From Nitrospiraceae bacterium (GTDB lineage: Bacteria > Nitrospirota > Nitrospiria > Nitrospirales > Nitrospiraceae), in the NCBI GenBank assembly GCA_035623075.1, contig DASPUC010000022.1, positions 1 through 64,000 on the forward strand: DNA of 64,000 nucleotides, in the 5' to 3' direction. Below are positions 1 through 8,850 of the stretch, piece after piece; positions within the stretch are counted from its first letter, which is position 1; every line of letters begins with the position of its first letter. The position numbers and the translations under genes are program-made. The notes beneath the pieces are model-generated. The model was not told the DNA's origin and did not search any database. It saw only the letters and a program-made list of their open reading frames with translations.

Positions 1-189
1 AAGGTTCTGGCAGGATGCCCACCGAGACGGGATTTTTTAGAAATCCCTGCCATAGATGGTTGAGTACCTACCAAGCCCGTAATCTTCTAGATCGTAATAC
101 AACCATTTCCCCCACCCCATCCTTGACACCTCCCCACGGACGGCCTAGATTTTAACTGAACTTGGAATACGGGCAGAAGGAGAAAAGGT

Positions 190-516
190 ATGCCTTTTGG
201 CAAGATGTTCTTCGAAAGTCTATCTGAGAGAATTAACAAATACTTCAAGATATTCCGATGTGGTACGGTGACAGTGACTCTGAAGGCATATGGGAAAGAA
301 TACAACCTCTATCGAACGCTTTCAGTCGATCAAGACACAATCACCTTTATCTATTACGATAAGAACAAATCTGAGAAGATACTTGGAGAGAAACCTCCAT
401 TTGACACAGCATTTCCTGCTCTCACGCTGCCCTATGAAGTAATCGAGTCTGTCGAGTTCAATCCAAAGCAACCTCGTGCTAGAGCAACCGCAATGGGCTT
501 CAAGCCAAGCGATTAG
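190..516 (+). CDS. hypothetical protein, 108 aa
   Basis: I do not recognise this family. The ATG at 190 follows a good ribosome site (AGAAGGAG, 174-181), which supports translation. The product is soluble, without a signal peptide or membrane segment, and mixes basic and aromatic residues. A proline-rich stretch in the last third may form a small domain. The gene stands alone between the window edge and a convergent membrane-protein gene. It lies left of the tRNA-Ser remnant, so it may belong to a mobile segment that starts outside the window. Confidence 0.55.
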   Translation: MPFGKMFFESLSERINKYFKIFRCGTVTVTLKAYGKEYNLYRTLSVDQDTITFIYYDKNKSEKILGEKPPFDTAFPALTLPYEVIESVEFNPKQPRARATAMGFKPSD

Positions 517-619
517 ACAACCTACGACAACATCAAGGATCAGATTGTGATGAAGCAGAAGTGATGTGCGCTCGCCAGGCGCATCGGAAGGAACCGATGG
601 AAAGGAGTCTCAGCCTAGT

Positions 620-964
620 CTAGGGGTTCCGTGTAAGGGCCACGAACCCCCAAAGGATAGCCAACGGAATCAGTACGGGTAGCAAGAACGGAAAGGCCAG
701 CCCCGCCAGAATCAGGCCCAGGACGACAAGGCACCCCAACACAAGCAGCCCGATTCCGGCAAAGACAAACACCAAAAGGGTTGCGGCACAAAACAGAGCA
801 ATCAACGCCACGACCAGGCCCCCCGCCCCGATGGAATCCTTGAGCGGTCCGGTCACTTGCTGCCCATTGATGACGATAGTTACGGCATTGCGTTCTAGAA
901 ACAGCCCCCATGCAACGATTGCGAGCATAAGTACCGCAAGAGCAACTGCCAATTTCTTTGACAT
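620..964 (-). CDS. small integral membrane protein, 114 aa
   Basis: Unrecognised inner-membrane protein. Seen: an N-terminal hydrophobic helix (about residues 5-22), a short polar loop containing NGQQVTGPLKD, then a long hydrophobic stretch (about 45-110) able to form two or three helices rich in Gly, Leu and Val. The ATG at 964 is preferred over the one at 970 because AGAGGAA sits about seven bases before it. No catalytic motif is visible. Confidence 0.55.
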   Translation of the reverse strand: MSKKLAVALAVLMLAIVAWGLFLERNAVTIVINGQQVTGPLKDSIGAGGLVVALIALFCAATLLVFVFAGIGLLVLGCLVVLGLILAGLAFPFLLPVLIPLAILWGFVALTRNP

Positions 965-1043
965 CAGCATTTCCTCTGGATACCGTCTAACCTAAAGTAG
1001 ACATCGGAAATAGGGTAGTTTCTTCCGCCGGTCGCAAGAGACT

Positions 1044-1205
1044 CTAGCGACTGACTTGCACCACGTCAATCAGTGTATCCCGTGCCGCGGTGGGAGTGGC
1101 GATAACAAACCGATTCGCGGCGCGTGGCTGTTCCGCCTCGTTGCTCACTTCCCGCCGTCTCACTGTTCTGATCTGTCCCACGTATGTGCTTGTGAGATGA
1201 GACAT
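1044..1205 (-). CDS. possible small or remnant coding region, 53 aa
   Basis: A reading frame starts at ATG 1205 and ends at TAG 1044-1046. It also stays open upstream, without another ATG, to about 1290. The composition (ESHESLHSRL upstream, then VRRREVSNEAEQPRAANRF) looks protein-like rather than random. No ribosome site is clear and no family is recognised. It could be the C-terminal remnant of a larger gene next to the tRNA-Ser scar. Confidence 0.2.
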   Translation of the reverse strand: MSHLTSTYVGQIRTVRRREVSNEAEQPRAANRFVIATPTAARDTLIDVVQVSR

Positions 1206-1538
1206 GAGACGACTGTGCAATGACTCGTGCGATTCGAGTATATCCTGATCGCTTTCGCTGAAATCGCTGACTCGTGCAACATGACTACCGACCTTTGCCC
1301 TCCCTCTACAAACTTGCCGGAAGGCTTGTAGGAGTGGTATCAGATGCGTGTATCACCCCACACCCCCTCCCCTGCTGTGCGTGCCCAGCAACCGCAACTC
1401 TGGCCGCAACTGTCTGGCCCGTTCAAGGCGCAATCTACCGCCCTCTGATGCAACTATCACCCATCCATCCAATTCCTATCGTTGCGCTAAATTGGCCTCT
1501 TTCAAGAAGGTGTAACGGTTCATTGGTATTTCTCCGTA
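1206..1538. other. no convincing gene; sequence left of the tRNA-Ser remnant
   Basis: Apart from the frame noted at 1044-1290, I see no coding signal. Bases 1350-1450 are C-rich. No tRNA 5' half that could pair with the tail at 1539-1599 is present. Confidence 0.5.
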
Positions 1539-1599
1539 GGTCTTGAAAACCGGAGATGGGGTAACCCATCCGCGAGTTCAAATCTCGCCCCCTCCGCCA
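1539..1599 (+). repeat. tRNA-Ser(UGA) 3'-half fragment, attachment-site-like
   Basis: The sequence runs from the anticodon stem-loop (GGTCTTGAAAACCGG, anticodon TGA) through a long serine-type variable arm (GATGGG-GTAA-CCCATC), the T arm (GAG TTCAAAT CTC) and the acceptor strand, and ends in CCA. The D arm and the 5' acceptor strand are absent upstream, so this is not a functional tRNA. A start at the anticodon stem-loop and an end at the 3' terminus is the usual extent of tRNA identity kept at a tyrosine-recombinase att site. Its last 23 bases recur at 14951-14973. Confidence 0.85.
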
Positions 1600-1991
1600 T
1601 ATTCGAGTCAATGTCCAACTTTTAAAACCGTTACAAATTGGTACGCCAACCGAGTCGCTTCCCTCGCGAGGTTGGAATTGGATTTTTTATGGAATTCGGA
1701 AGCGGTCGGATGGTGGGTGCGCAAGGGTTGCGGGGTTGCAAGCTAGATGACCTTTCCTGACCTCTTTCCGTCCCTCAAAACTGGCCGGCTTTGACATTAT
1801 CCCTGAGTGTCCTCTTCCTCAGATACAACAACGGATCGGGAGGTTTCAGGTTCAAGTCCCATCGGGAGCGCCACACGATGCGCTTGGCTTAGCGTGGACT
1901 CCGGGACTTTACTCGACTTTTCCAATAGAACAAACGACTGTAGATAAAAACGCGGGTTGAACAGAAGCTTATAGTGGTGCAGCTGTTATCT
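1600..1991. other. non-coding stretch beside the tRNA-Ser remnant
   Basis: No gene is supported here. The stretch contains a second tRNA-like tail at 1849-1873 (separate entry). The end is A/T-rich and runs up to the stop codon of the pump gene at 1992. Confidence 0.5.
1849..1873 (+). repeat. degenerate tRNA 3'-tail-like sequence
   Basis: A T-loop-like GGTTCAAGTCCC is followed by CGGGAGC, a G discriminator and CCA, which is the layout of a tRNA acceptor end. The T stem does not pair well and no upstream arms are seen. I could not assign an isoacceptor. It may be another worn att site. Confidence 0.45.
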
Positions 1992-4900
1992 CTATTTCGG
2001 TTCCTCTCCTTGAAAAGCTCCTACGTTCCGCCAGCCTTTATGGACGAGATGGTAAAAGACCGGGAGCACCAGCAAGATGAGCAGCGCAGAGGTCAGCATC
2101 CCGCCAACTACCACGCGCGCGAGTGGTTGCTGGGATTGGGCCCCGATGCCCGTGGCGACTGCGGCGGGTAAGAGGCCGATGGCAGCGGCCAGGGTAGTCA
2201 TTAACACCGGCCTCATTCGAACCTCGGCGCTCCTTAAAATCGCGGTCTCCAGATCGTGGCCTTCGTCTAGAAACTGACGGATTCTCACGACGAGAATCAG
2301 CGCTCCCTGGATCGCCACTCCAAAGAGCGAGATGAATCCCACTGCCGCAGAAATGCTGAAGTTCGTCCCTGTCAGCAGAAGGGAGAGCACCCCTCCAATC
2401 AAAGCGAAGGGGACTGCAAACAGAACCAGGATGGCCTCTCTGAAAGACTGTACAGCCAGATACACAAGGAATAAGATGACCAAAAGACTCAAAGGGACAA
2501 TTCGTGCCAGGCGTTGTTTCTCATCCTGCAACTGGTCGTATTCTCCATGCCACTCAGTCCGGTACCGCTCTGGCAGAGTGATCTTCTCATGGAGCCTGGC
2601 ATCCGCCTCTCGGACCGTATTCTCCAAGTCCCGACCCCGAACGCTGAATTTGATCGGGATATAGCGCTGGTTGTTTTCTCGATAGATGATGAAGGCACCG
2701 GTTTGTTCCGTGATTGAGGCTAATTGCTTGAGCGGGATACGCGCCCCGTCTGGCGTGCTGACCTGGATCTCGCCGATCGCATCGGGATCTCCACGAAACT
2801 CAGCTTGGAACCGTACCACCAAATCGAACCAGCGTTCGCCCTCATACACCTGAGTGACCGCCTGCCCGCCGATCGCCGCCTGGATGACCGCCTCTACATC
2901 AGCCACCGCGAGACCATAGCGCGCGCACGCTTGACGATCTACCGCAATCGACAGATTGGGTTGCCCTAGGAGATGGAAAATGCCTAGATCCTTGACTCCT
3001 GAGACCTGATTCATTACCTGTTTGATCTCCTCTGCCTTGGCTTCCATTACTTTCAGGTCAGTCCCAAACAGCTTGATCGCGTTTTCAGCCTTGACGCCGG
3101 CCATCGCTTCTTGGACATTATCCTGAATTGCTTGAGAAAAGTTAAAGGTCACGCCGGGGATCTCCTCCAACACAGTCTCAATTTCTCTGACCAAATCCTT
3201 CTTTGTGCGTAATACGGGACGCCACTCCTTTCTTGGCCTGAGGTTTACCAAAAACTCGGCATTGAAGAAGCTGGTAGGATCGGTGCCATCGTCCGGTCGG
3301 CCGAGTTGGGAGACGATCGTGGTCACCTCGGGGAAGCGGCGGAAGATCGCCCTGATCTCGGACGCTAGTTGGGCAGCCTGCTCGAACGCAATGTCGACCG
3401 GCATCGTGGCACGTACCCACAAGTTGCCCTCCTCCAGCGCCGGCATGAACTCTCCGCCCAGGAAAGGCACGACTGCCAAGGCCAGGACCATGAGGCCCAA
3501 CGAAACGGCGATGACGATGATCTGATGGGCAAGTGCCCACTTCAAGGCAGTCAGGTACCCCTGCCGAATCCATCGAACGACGGTCGTGTCTTCCTCACGG
3601 ATCGGCCCGCGGAGTAGCCAGCTGCAGAGGGTCGGGGCAAGTGTAAACGCCATGAGCAAGGCCCCGGTTAGGGCAAACCCATACGTCAGCGACATGGGAG
3701 CAAAAATCTTACCTGGCACCCCTGTCATTGTGAATAATGGAATGAACGCAACGACGATAATCGTGGTTGCGAAGAAGATCGGCCTCCCGACTTCCTTCGC
3801 CGCCCGCACGATGTGCATGGGCACCGTCAGCCTCGATCCTGTGCCGTTAGCTAAATGATAGAAGATGCTCTCTACCATGATAAGCGTCGAGTCCACGATA
3901 ATGCCGAAATCAATAGCACCCAACGAGATGAGGTTCGCCGATTCCCCAGTCAGCACCATCAGACAAAATGTGAACAAGAGTGCCGTGGGGACAGTAAGCG
4001 CCACAATCAACGCCGCCCGGAAATGACCGAGAAACACATACAGGATGACGAAAACTAAGACGATACCAGTTATCACAATATCGAGGACCGTTTCGATCGT
4101 CGTGTGAATGAGGACGCTCCGATCATAGAAAGTCTTGATTTTCACGCCTTGAGGGAGTTTCCAGGTGTTCAGCTCGTCTACCTTCTGTTGGACACGCTCA
4201 AGGACGGGGGAGGCCTTGGCCCCACGGTGAAGTAGCACCACGCCTTCGACCACATCATCCCGGTCATCGATCCCGACTTTACCGAGTCTCACGCGATAGC
4301 CGACGTTCACGTTTCCCAGATTCTTCACGAACACGGGCGTCCCATTTTTTTCACCTACGACCGCATTCCCGATATCCTCCAGGCTCGAAATCAGCCCTAA
4401 GCCGCGGACGTTAAAGTTCTGGGAGCCGACCGACAAATAGTTACCTCCGACGTCAATATTGCTGTTGGTGAGGGCCGTCATCAATTTTGGCAGCTCGAGA
4501 CCGTAGTTGAGCAGCGCCCCCGGATCGACATTGACATGAAACTCCTTGGTGGTCCCTCCATACGTTGTGACGTCGATCACCCCCTGCACCTGCTTGAACT
4601 CACGACGGATCTGCCAATCCTGAATGGTCTTGAGATCGGTGAGGTTCGTCCCTTCTCCGACGACTTCATATCGGTAAATCTCTGCGATTGCCGACCACGG
4701 AGAGATAGTTGGTTGCACATTTTGGGGAAGGGTGGTCAGCTGCAGCCGATTAAGTACCTCTTGCCGATCCCGAAAGTAATCCGTACCGAAGTCAAAGTAG
4801 ACCTTGATATCGCTCAAACCAAAGATGGACAAGCTTCGAATGTCGGTCAACCCGGGCATCCCTTGCAGAGTGATTTCTATTGGGATTGTCATGGCGCGTT

Positions 4901-5084
4901 CCATCTGCTCAGCCGACCAGCCGGGATATTGCGTAATCACCTCGATCATCGGCGGAGAGGGATCGGGGTACGCAATGATGTCGAGGCTGTGGAAAGCCAA
5001 GAGGCCACCGAAGAGTAACGCCAGACCTACGGCGCCCACCAATACCCGCTGAGCGAGTGCGATTTCTACAATTCGACTAATCAT
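1992..5084 (-). CDS. CzcA-family heavy-metal efflux RND transporter, 1030 aa
   Basis: Inner-membrane proton/cation antiporter subunit of a tripartite heavy-metal exporter. Seen: first membrane helix at about residues 12-34, then the porter loop with the family's AYPDPSPP and GWSAEQME segments. Helix 4 carries IDFGIIVD then E (about residue 390), which matches the acidic CzcA-type signature rather than the monovalent CusA type. A second helix block fills the C-terminus. Length is normal for the family. GAGGAA precedes ATG 5084. No periplasmic adaptor or TolC-type gene adjoins; the only upstream neighbour on this strand is the small secreted protein at 5234. The ions exported cannot be fixed from sequence. 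A paralogue lies at 32021. Confidence 0.93.
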   Translation of the reverse strand: MISRIVEIALAQRVLVGAVGLALLFGGLLAFHSLDIIAYPDPSPPMIEVITQYPGWSAEQMERAMTIPIEITLQGMPGLTDIRSLSIFGLSDIKVYFDFGTDYFRDRQEVLNRLQLTTLPQNVQPTISPWSAIAEIYRYEVVGEGTNLTDLKTIQDWQIRREFKQVQGVIDVTTYGGTTKEFHVNVDPGALLNYGLELPKLMTALTNSNIDVGGNYLSVGSQNFNVRGLGLISSLEDIGNAVVGEKNGTPVFVKNLGNVNVGYRVRLGKVGIDDRDDVVEGVVLLHRGAKASPVLERVQQKVDELNTWKLPQGVKIKTFYDRSVLIHTTIETVLDIVITGIVLVFVILYVFLGHFRAALIVALTVPTALLFTFCLMVLTGESANLISLGAIDFGIIVDSTLIMVESIFYHLANGTGSRLTVPMHIVRAAKEVGRPIFFATTIIVVAFIPLFTMTGVPGKIFAPMSLTYGFALTGALLMAFTLAPTLCSWLLRGPIREEDTTVVRWIRQGYLTALKWALAHQIIVIAVSLGLMVLALAVVPFLGGEFMPALEEGNLWVRATMPVDIAFEQAAQLASEIRAIFRRFPEVTTIVSQLGRPDDGTDPTSFFNAEFLVNLRPRKEWRPVLRTKKDLVREIETVLEEIPGVTFNFSQAIQDNVQEAMAGVKAENAIKLFGTDLKVMEAKAEEIKQVMNQVSGVKDLGIFHLLGQPNLSIAVDRQACARYGLAVADVEAVIQAAIGGQAVTQVYEGERWFDLVVRFQAEFRGDPDAIGEIQVSTPDGARIPLKQLASITEQTGAFIIYRENNQRYIPIKFSVRGRDLENTVREADARLHEKITLPERYRTEWHGEYDQLQDEKQRLARIVPLSLLVILFLVYLAVQSFREAILVLFAVPFALIGGVLSLLLTGTNFSISAAVGFISLFGVAIQGALILVVRIRQFLDEGHDLETAILRSAEVRMRPVLMTTLAAAIGLLPAAVATGIGAQSQQPLARVVVGGMLTSALLILLVLPVFYHLVHKGWRNVGAFQGEEPK

Positions 5085-5233
5085 AGTTCCTCATGGAGAG
5101 CAGATCTCAATGAACTCGCTAATAAGTTTGTCCTCCGCATTGGAGAAAACGAAGAACCCGTACGAAGCCCAACGCGTATCCGCAAGAAGGTCGAGAAACA
5201 TTCAGGTAATGAGACCAAGCAGAATCAGAGAGA

Positions 5234-5545
5234 CTAGAGGATCGGAGGAGGTCGTGAAATCAGCGAGGCGATGACTAGGTAATGACCGGGAAGCGATACG
5301 CTGGTTTGACAAGCAGGCCGCAGCAGACCTGTTCCCCAGACAGCACAGCCAGAACCGATGTGTTCGGATTGGTCATCAGGGACAAGGAGGCAATCTTTGA
5401 GGTCAGAAGGATCAACGTCCTTTCCCTCTCCACTCACAGCTTGAGCAAAATGAGACGGGGTCAAGTCTTCACAGTAGACAACGTCGAAGGAATAGGGAAG
5501 CGCCAGGAGAACGATGAAGAGAAATCTGAGGCGTGTGCGATTCAT
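5234..5545 (-). CDS. small secreted protein upstream of the pump (CzcI-like?), 103 aa
   Basis: From Met 5545 the product begins MNRTRLRF followed by a hydrophobic segment, a typical Sec signal peptide. The mature part has about four cysteines and acidic residues (GKDVDPSDLKDC). The gene sits 150 bp upstream of, and on the same strand as, the CzcA-type pump. Small signal-peptide proteins named CzcI occupy this place in metal-resistance loci, so a regulatory or metal-buffering role is a guess from position and N-terminal style. The histidine-rich centre usual for CzcI is weak here. The ribosome site is poor, so it may be degenerate. Confidence 0.4.
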   Translation of the reverse strand: MNRTRLRFLFIVLLALPYSFDVVYCEDLTPSHFAQAVSGEGKDVDPSDLKDCLLVPDDQSEHIGSGCAVWGTGLLRPACQTSVSLPGHYLVIASLISRPPPIL

Positions 5546-5810
5546 CTCGGCGAAGAGCTGCGAGATTCTATGGTCCAATACTGAATGATACTTGAATCAG
5601 GGTAAGTTTCAAAAGAAATTGATACCTTATATTTATGGTTAGCACGCCAAAATTTCCTTGTCAAACGACCAAGTTTGAAATGTCTCCTCTCGGGCGTACG
5701 CTTATTCTGTAATCCGACGCCTCATTCTCGACCTACCTCCGTAGTCGTTCTGGTATCAATGCGCAATACGAGCTGTGTGCTCCAGGACCTATCGCTTTCC
5801 GGAGCAGGGC

Positions 5811-6587
5811 ATGGGTCTTGGTGATCAGAACCAGCAGAAGAGCAGTGTGACTCGCTCATGTTTTTCTTTGTCACTTAGGTACACTCTGCTAAAGTCCTGG
5901 AGTGTGAGTTCCTGGACCATCAGATTCGCCGCCGTCCTTCGCCGTACACTGGCGCTTCTCAGTGGGATCTTCCCGCTTATCGTGCTCGCCAGTGGAGGCA
6001 TGATCTTTCTCACGTGGATTCGCGTTCACGCGGGCAACGATTACTACGTCGAGCACGCGTATCTCGGTGAAGCGATGTTATGGCTCCTGCTTGGATTGCT
6101 CGGTGCACTCCCCGCTGGCTGGGTCTTGTTCCGGCCTCATGCGAGGCTGTGGTGGCTAGTGCTCCCGGCACTCATCTCCGGGTTCGTGATTGGGTACCCG
6201 CACTTTGCCTCACCACTCCCGTATCATCGCGCGGTCCGCGAGGTCTACCAGCAACTCGTTCATGTGCGTGACGAGTTTGAACAGATCGCCAAACCGGGAA
6301 CGCCCTGGCCCTGCCGTTCAGGCCCACTGCCCACGCTCAGTCCCTATAGCCGGAATGGAGAACGCCTCTTCTATGACCAGGTCTGTGTGACCGGGAAGCA
6401 GCCGATGGACTCCCTGCTCTCCTCCAGTGCACCCGGCACGATATACGTGGGCATCAGTCCAGGAGAACAAACGATTTGGCTGTTTGCGACCGTCTTGCCT
6501 CAGAACATAAGTGCCACCGTGACTTGGCTCCAGGACCCCACCGGACAGCCGGTGATGTTTGTCCTCTCGTCGCCCGATGTTCCATAG
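5811..6587 (+). CDS. hypothetical membrane-anchored protein, 258 aa
   Basis: Family not recognised. ATG 5811 is chosen because GGAG ends about six bases upstream; a longer frame opens at 5775 without support. Seen: three hydrophobic helices in the N-terminal half (a long one including LALLSGIFPLIVLASGG, then AMLWLLLGLLGALPAG and LWWLVLPALISGFVIG). A soluble C-terminal domain of about 130 residues follows, containing two cysteines. The likely topology is an inner-membrane anchor with an exported domain. Neighbouring genes are also envelope proteins of unknown role. Confidence 0.6.
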   Translation: MGLGDQNQQKSSVTRSCFSLSLRYTLLKSWSVSSWTIRFAAVLRRTLALLSGIFPLIVLASGGMIFLTWIRVHAGNDYYVEHAYLGEAMLWLLLGLLGALPAGWVLFRPHARLWWLVLPALISGFVIGYPHFASPLPYHRAVREVYQQLVHVRDEFEQIAKPGTPWPCRSGPLPTLSPYSRNGERLFYDQVCVTGKQPMDSLLSSSAPGTIYVGISPGEQTIWLFATVLPQNISATVTWLQDPTGQPVMFVLSSPDVP

Positions 6588-6813
6588 CGAAACGGTCGCG
6601 CACCGAATTTCCCTACCACTCATCCCCCAGGTCCAGCGCTGCAGGTCTTGTAATCCTTCTCATGTCAAGACTCTTCAGTTCGACGAGCCTGTAACTTTTT
6701 CGTACCTTAGTTCGACTAGATAAACGGAGGGCCGAGGGTAGCGCGTGGAATTCCAATGGCAGCTGTCAATGACCAAGGGTGAGGGCAGTTAAGTCTCGCA
6801 TGTTCAGTAAACT

Positions 6814-7065
6814 ATGAAGCTTGGAAGCAAGCACACGCTTATCGTCCGCCTCATTGCCAGGCCTAGCGCGCTCTGTGGGATACTCGGATTCACGTCGTTT
6901 CCATGGTCCAGTTCCGCTGAGCTTGCTGGGGTCCAATGGTTTGCGAGTGGAACCCTCCTGCTCGTATTGGCACTCTACATGCTGGCGGATGCGGCAGCGG
7001 CAACCCGGAAAGCCACGAAGAAAGAGAATCATAAGAAATCAGCAAGTGCTGCTGCAATGCTGTGA
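6814..7065 (+). CDS. small membrane protein, 83 aa
   Basis: Unrecognised. Hydrophobic segments lie near residues 10-28 and 42-62, followed by a lysine-rich tail (KATKKENHKKS). This fits a small inner-membrane protein with a cytoplasmic basic end. The stop at 7063-7065 falls 17 bp before the next ATG, so the two genes may be cotranscribed. The ribosome site is weak and an overlapping frame exists, so the assignment is tentative. Confidence 0.4.
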   Translation: MKLGSKHTLIVRLIARPSALCGILGFTSFPWSSSAELAGVQWFASGTLLLVLALYMLADAAAATRKATKKENHKKSASAAAML

Positions 7066-7082
7066 ATGATAGGAGGACTGAC

Positions 7083-7829
7083 ATGACGAACGTGGCAAGA
7101 TCTACTTACCGCATACTGTGCATCGTCTTCCTCATGATACCCTTCGTGACCAGTCCGGCCCTAGCCGAGCGGGGCCACGGATTTGATCGGGATCGATACT
7201 ATTCCCCACATTGGGAATTGGATGTCCGACACAGCCATGATCACTTCTACCCTGCAAGGGGTTATGTGGTACCAGCGTTACCCCCTGGATATGTCGATCT
7301 TATCTATTCGAAACAACATTACTTCTTCAGATCGGGGGTCTGGTTCCGTGCGCAGGGATCAGGATTCATCGTTGTCCAACCTCCCCTTGGCATCCGTCTC
7401 CGGATCTTGCCTCCCTCATACAGCACAATTTGGATTGGCGGTGTCCCATATTACTATGCGAACGGCATTTACTACGCAGCTGTCCCCAACACACCAGAGT
7501 ATGTTGTCGTCGCACCTCCTCCTGGGTATGAAACCGCAGCGCCACAACCTGCTCCAGCTCCGCCTCTGGCCTTACCGCCACCGGCAGTTCCGTCTCCACA
7601 AGCCCAGACATTGCCAGCACCATCTACCCCTCAAGCCATGTTCGTCTATCCACGCCAAGGGCAAAGCCAAAGCCAGATCACGTCAGATCGAAGCGAATGT
7701 AATAACTGGGCAATCGGGCAAACCGGTTATGATCCTGCGCAGGCTGGGACGGAAGGTGCTCAGCGAGCCGGGGATTTTCAACGAGCTGTTCGAACCTGTC
7801 TTGAGGGCAAAGGCTACACAGTCAACTGA
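7083..7829 (+). CDS. secreted DUF6515-like protein, 248 aa
   Basis: Signal peptide (residues 1-28, ending SPALAE) and a mature region rich in Tyr, Pro, His and Gly. Motifs such as YVVPALPPGY, FFRSGVWF and PYYYANGIYY are typical of the DUF6515 group of exported proteins, whose role is unknown. A proline/alanine linker (about residues 150-195) is followed by a C-terminal part (DRSECNNWA, then QTGYDPAQAG) seen in exported proteins of this kind. AGGAGG at 7071-7076 selects ATG 7083 over the GTG at 7062. Likely periplasmic or cell-surface. Confidence 0.75.
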   Translation: MTNVARSTYRILCIVFLMIPFVTSPALAERGHGFDRDRYYSPHWELDVRHSHDHFYPARGYVVPALPPGYVDLIYSKQHYFFRSGVWFRAQGSGFIVVQPPLGIRLRILPPSYSTIWIGGVPYYYANGIYYAAVPNTPEYVVVAPPPGYETAAPQPAPAPPLALPPPAVPSPQAQTLPAPSTPQAMFVYPRQGQSQSQITSDRSECNNWAIGQTGYDPAQAGTEGAQRAGDFQRAVRTCLEGKGYTVN

Positions 7830-7914
7830 TCGAGGGCTATGACTTCGGCCTTCCTCAGTATAGGCGTTTGATGTGGAAGAATAACCTGTCAGTCAAGTAT
7901 TAAAATGATCATTT

Positions 7915-8631
7915 TCATTTCCTTCCGAAAAGGCGTCCCACAAAAAACCCTGACGCAAACGGCAATCCCCATAATACAACTACGAGAAGAACGACGAGCC
8001 AGAGCGAATCTTGCACCAGACGCGTTGCCTGTGAGAATACTTCGTCGATAGCGCTTTTGGTCAGGGCATCGAAGTCCTTCATGGCGTTCGCCCGTTCCTG
8101 GCGGATCGCTTCGGTAATCGCCTCGCGCTCTTTTTTGATGCCATCAAACAGCGCGGCACGTTGCTGGGTCACAAAACCATCCTCCTTCTTGAACTCAGCT
8201 TGCAACTCCTCAATCTTGGTCTTTAGGAGATCAGGGCCTTTTTCGACCGCCGAAGCAAGGTGCTCCGGAGACTGAGCCAGCACCGAAAACCCGCGAAGAG
8301 CATTTTGAAAGGACCGTTCTTTTACCAGCCGATCTGTCACAGCTTCACCAAATGCCGTTGGCATAGTCCGAGCTGCCTCTATAAGCTCCTTTGCTGTAGC
8401 TGTTAGATCGCTGACTCGAGCTAGCAACTCCTCTTCATATGGCTTGCTCGCATGCGCCAGTTCGGCACCGAACGTCTTTGCCGCCCCTTCCATGCCCGTC
8501 CCGAGTTCCGACGCAGCTGATTTGGCTACTCCTTCGGACACGTTCACCTTTGGCGAGAGTGTGCAGCCAAAGCCACTCCACGACAGAAAACCGATAAGGC
8601 AGATGATGGAGAATGGATAACACCAAGACAT
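7915..8631 (-). CDS. probable lipoprotein with coiled coil and C-terminal membrane anchor, 238 aa
   Basis: From ATG 8631 (AAGGTG eight bases upstream) the product has a hydrophobic leader ending in a lipobox-like SGFGC. An alanine/glutamate-rich helical region follows, predicted to form coiled coils (about residues 35-195; KKEREAITEAIRQERANAMKD). One transmembrane helix (about 205-230) and a basic end (GRLFGRK) close the protein. The frame runs open further upstream, but that would overlap the divergent gene at 8851 and lacks support. Function unknown; a helical envelope spacer is conceivable. Confidence 0.6.
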   Translation of the reverse strand: MSWCYPFSIICLIGFLSWSGFGCTLSPKVNVSEGVAKSAASELGTGMEGAAKTFGAELAHASKPYEEELLARVSDLTATAKELIEAARTMPTAFGEAVTDRLVKERSFQNALRGFSVLAQSPEHLASAVEKGPDLLKTKIEELQAEFKKEDGFVTQQRAALFDGIKKEREAITEAIRQERANAMKDFDALTKSAIDEVFSQATRLVQDSLWLVVLLVVVLWGLPFASGFFVGRLFGRK

Positions 8632-8850
8632 CTGAAGGACACCTTGCATTATGGTTGGTGTGATTGTGGGGTAATGAAGTCTCAGATACAAGTTGTTACT
8701 AAGTATGCTCCATCCTAGTGAACCGTTGGTGAATACCGTATTGAGCACCAGTGCAGTCAATCCGACCGGCAGCCATTCATCCCATTGCCTGTTCAAGCCT
8801 CTCTTTGTTATCGTGGGTTCGTCTTGAAATTCGCTCCACAGCCAGGCTAA

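Noticed and set aside
1539-1599. Functional selenocysteine or serine tRNA
   Set aside because: Only the 3' half is present; the anticodon is TGA (serine), and no 5' acceptor strand or D arm lies upstream.
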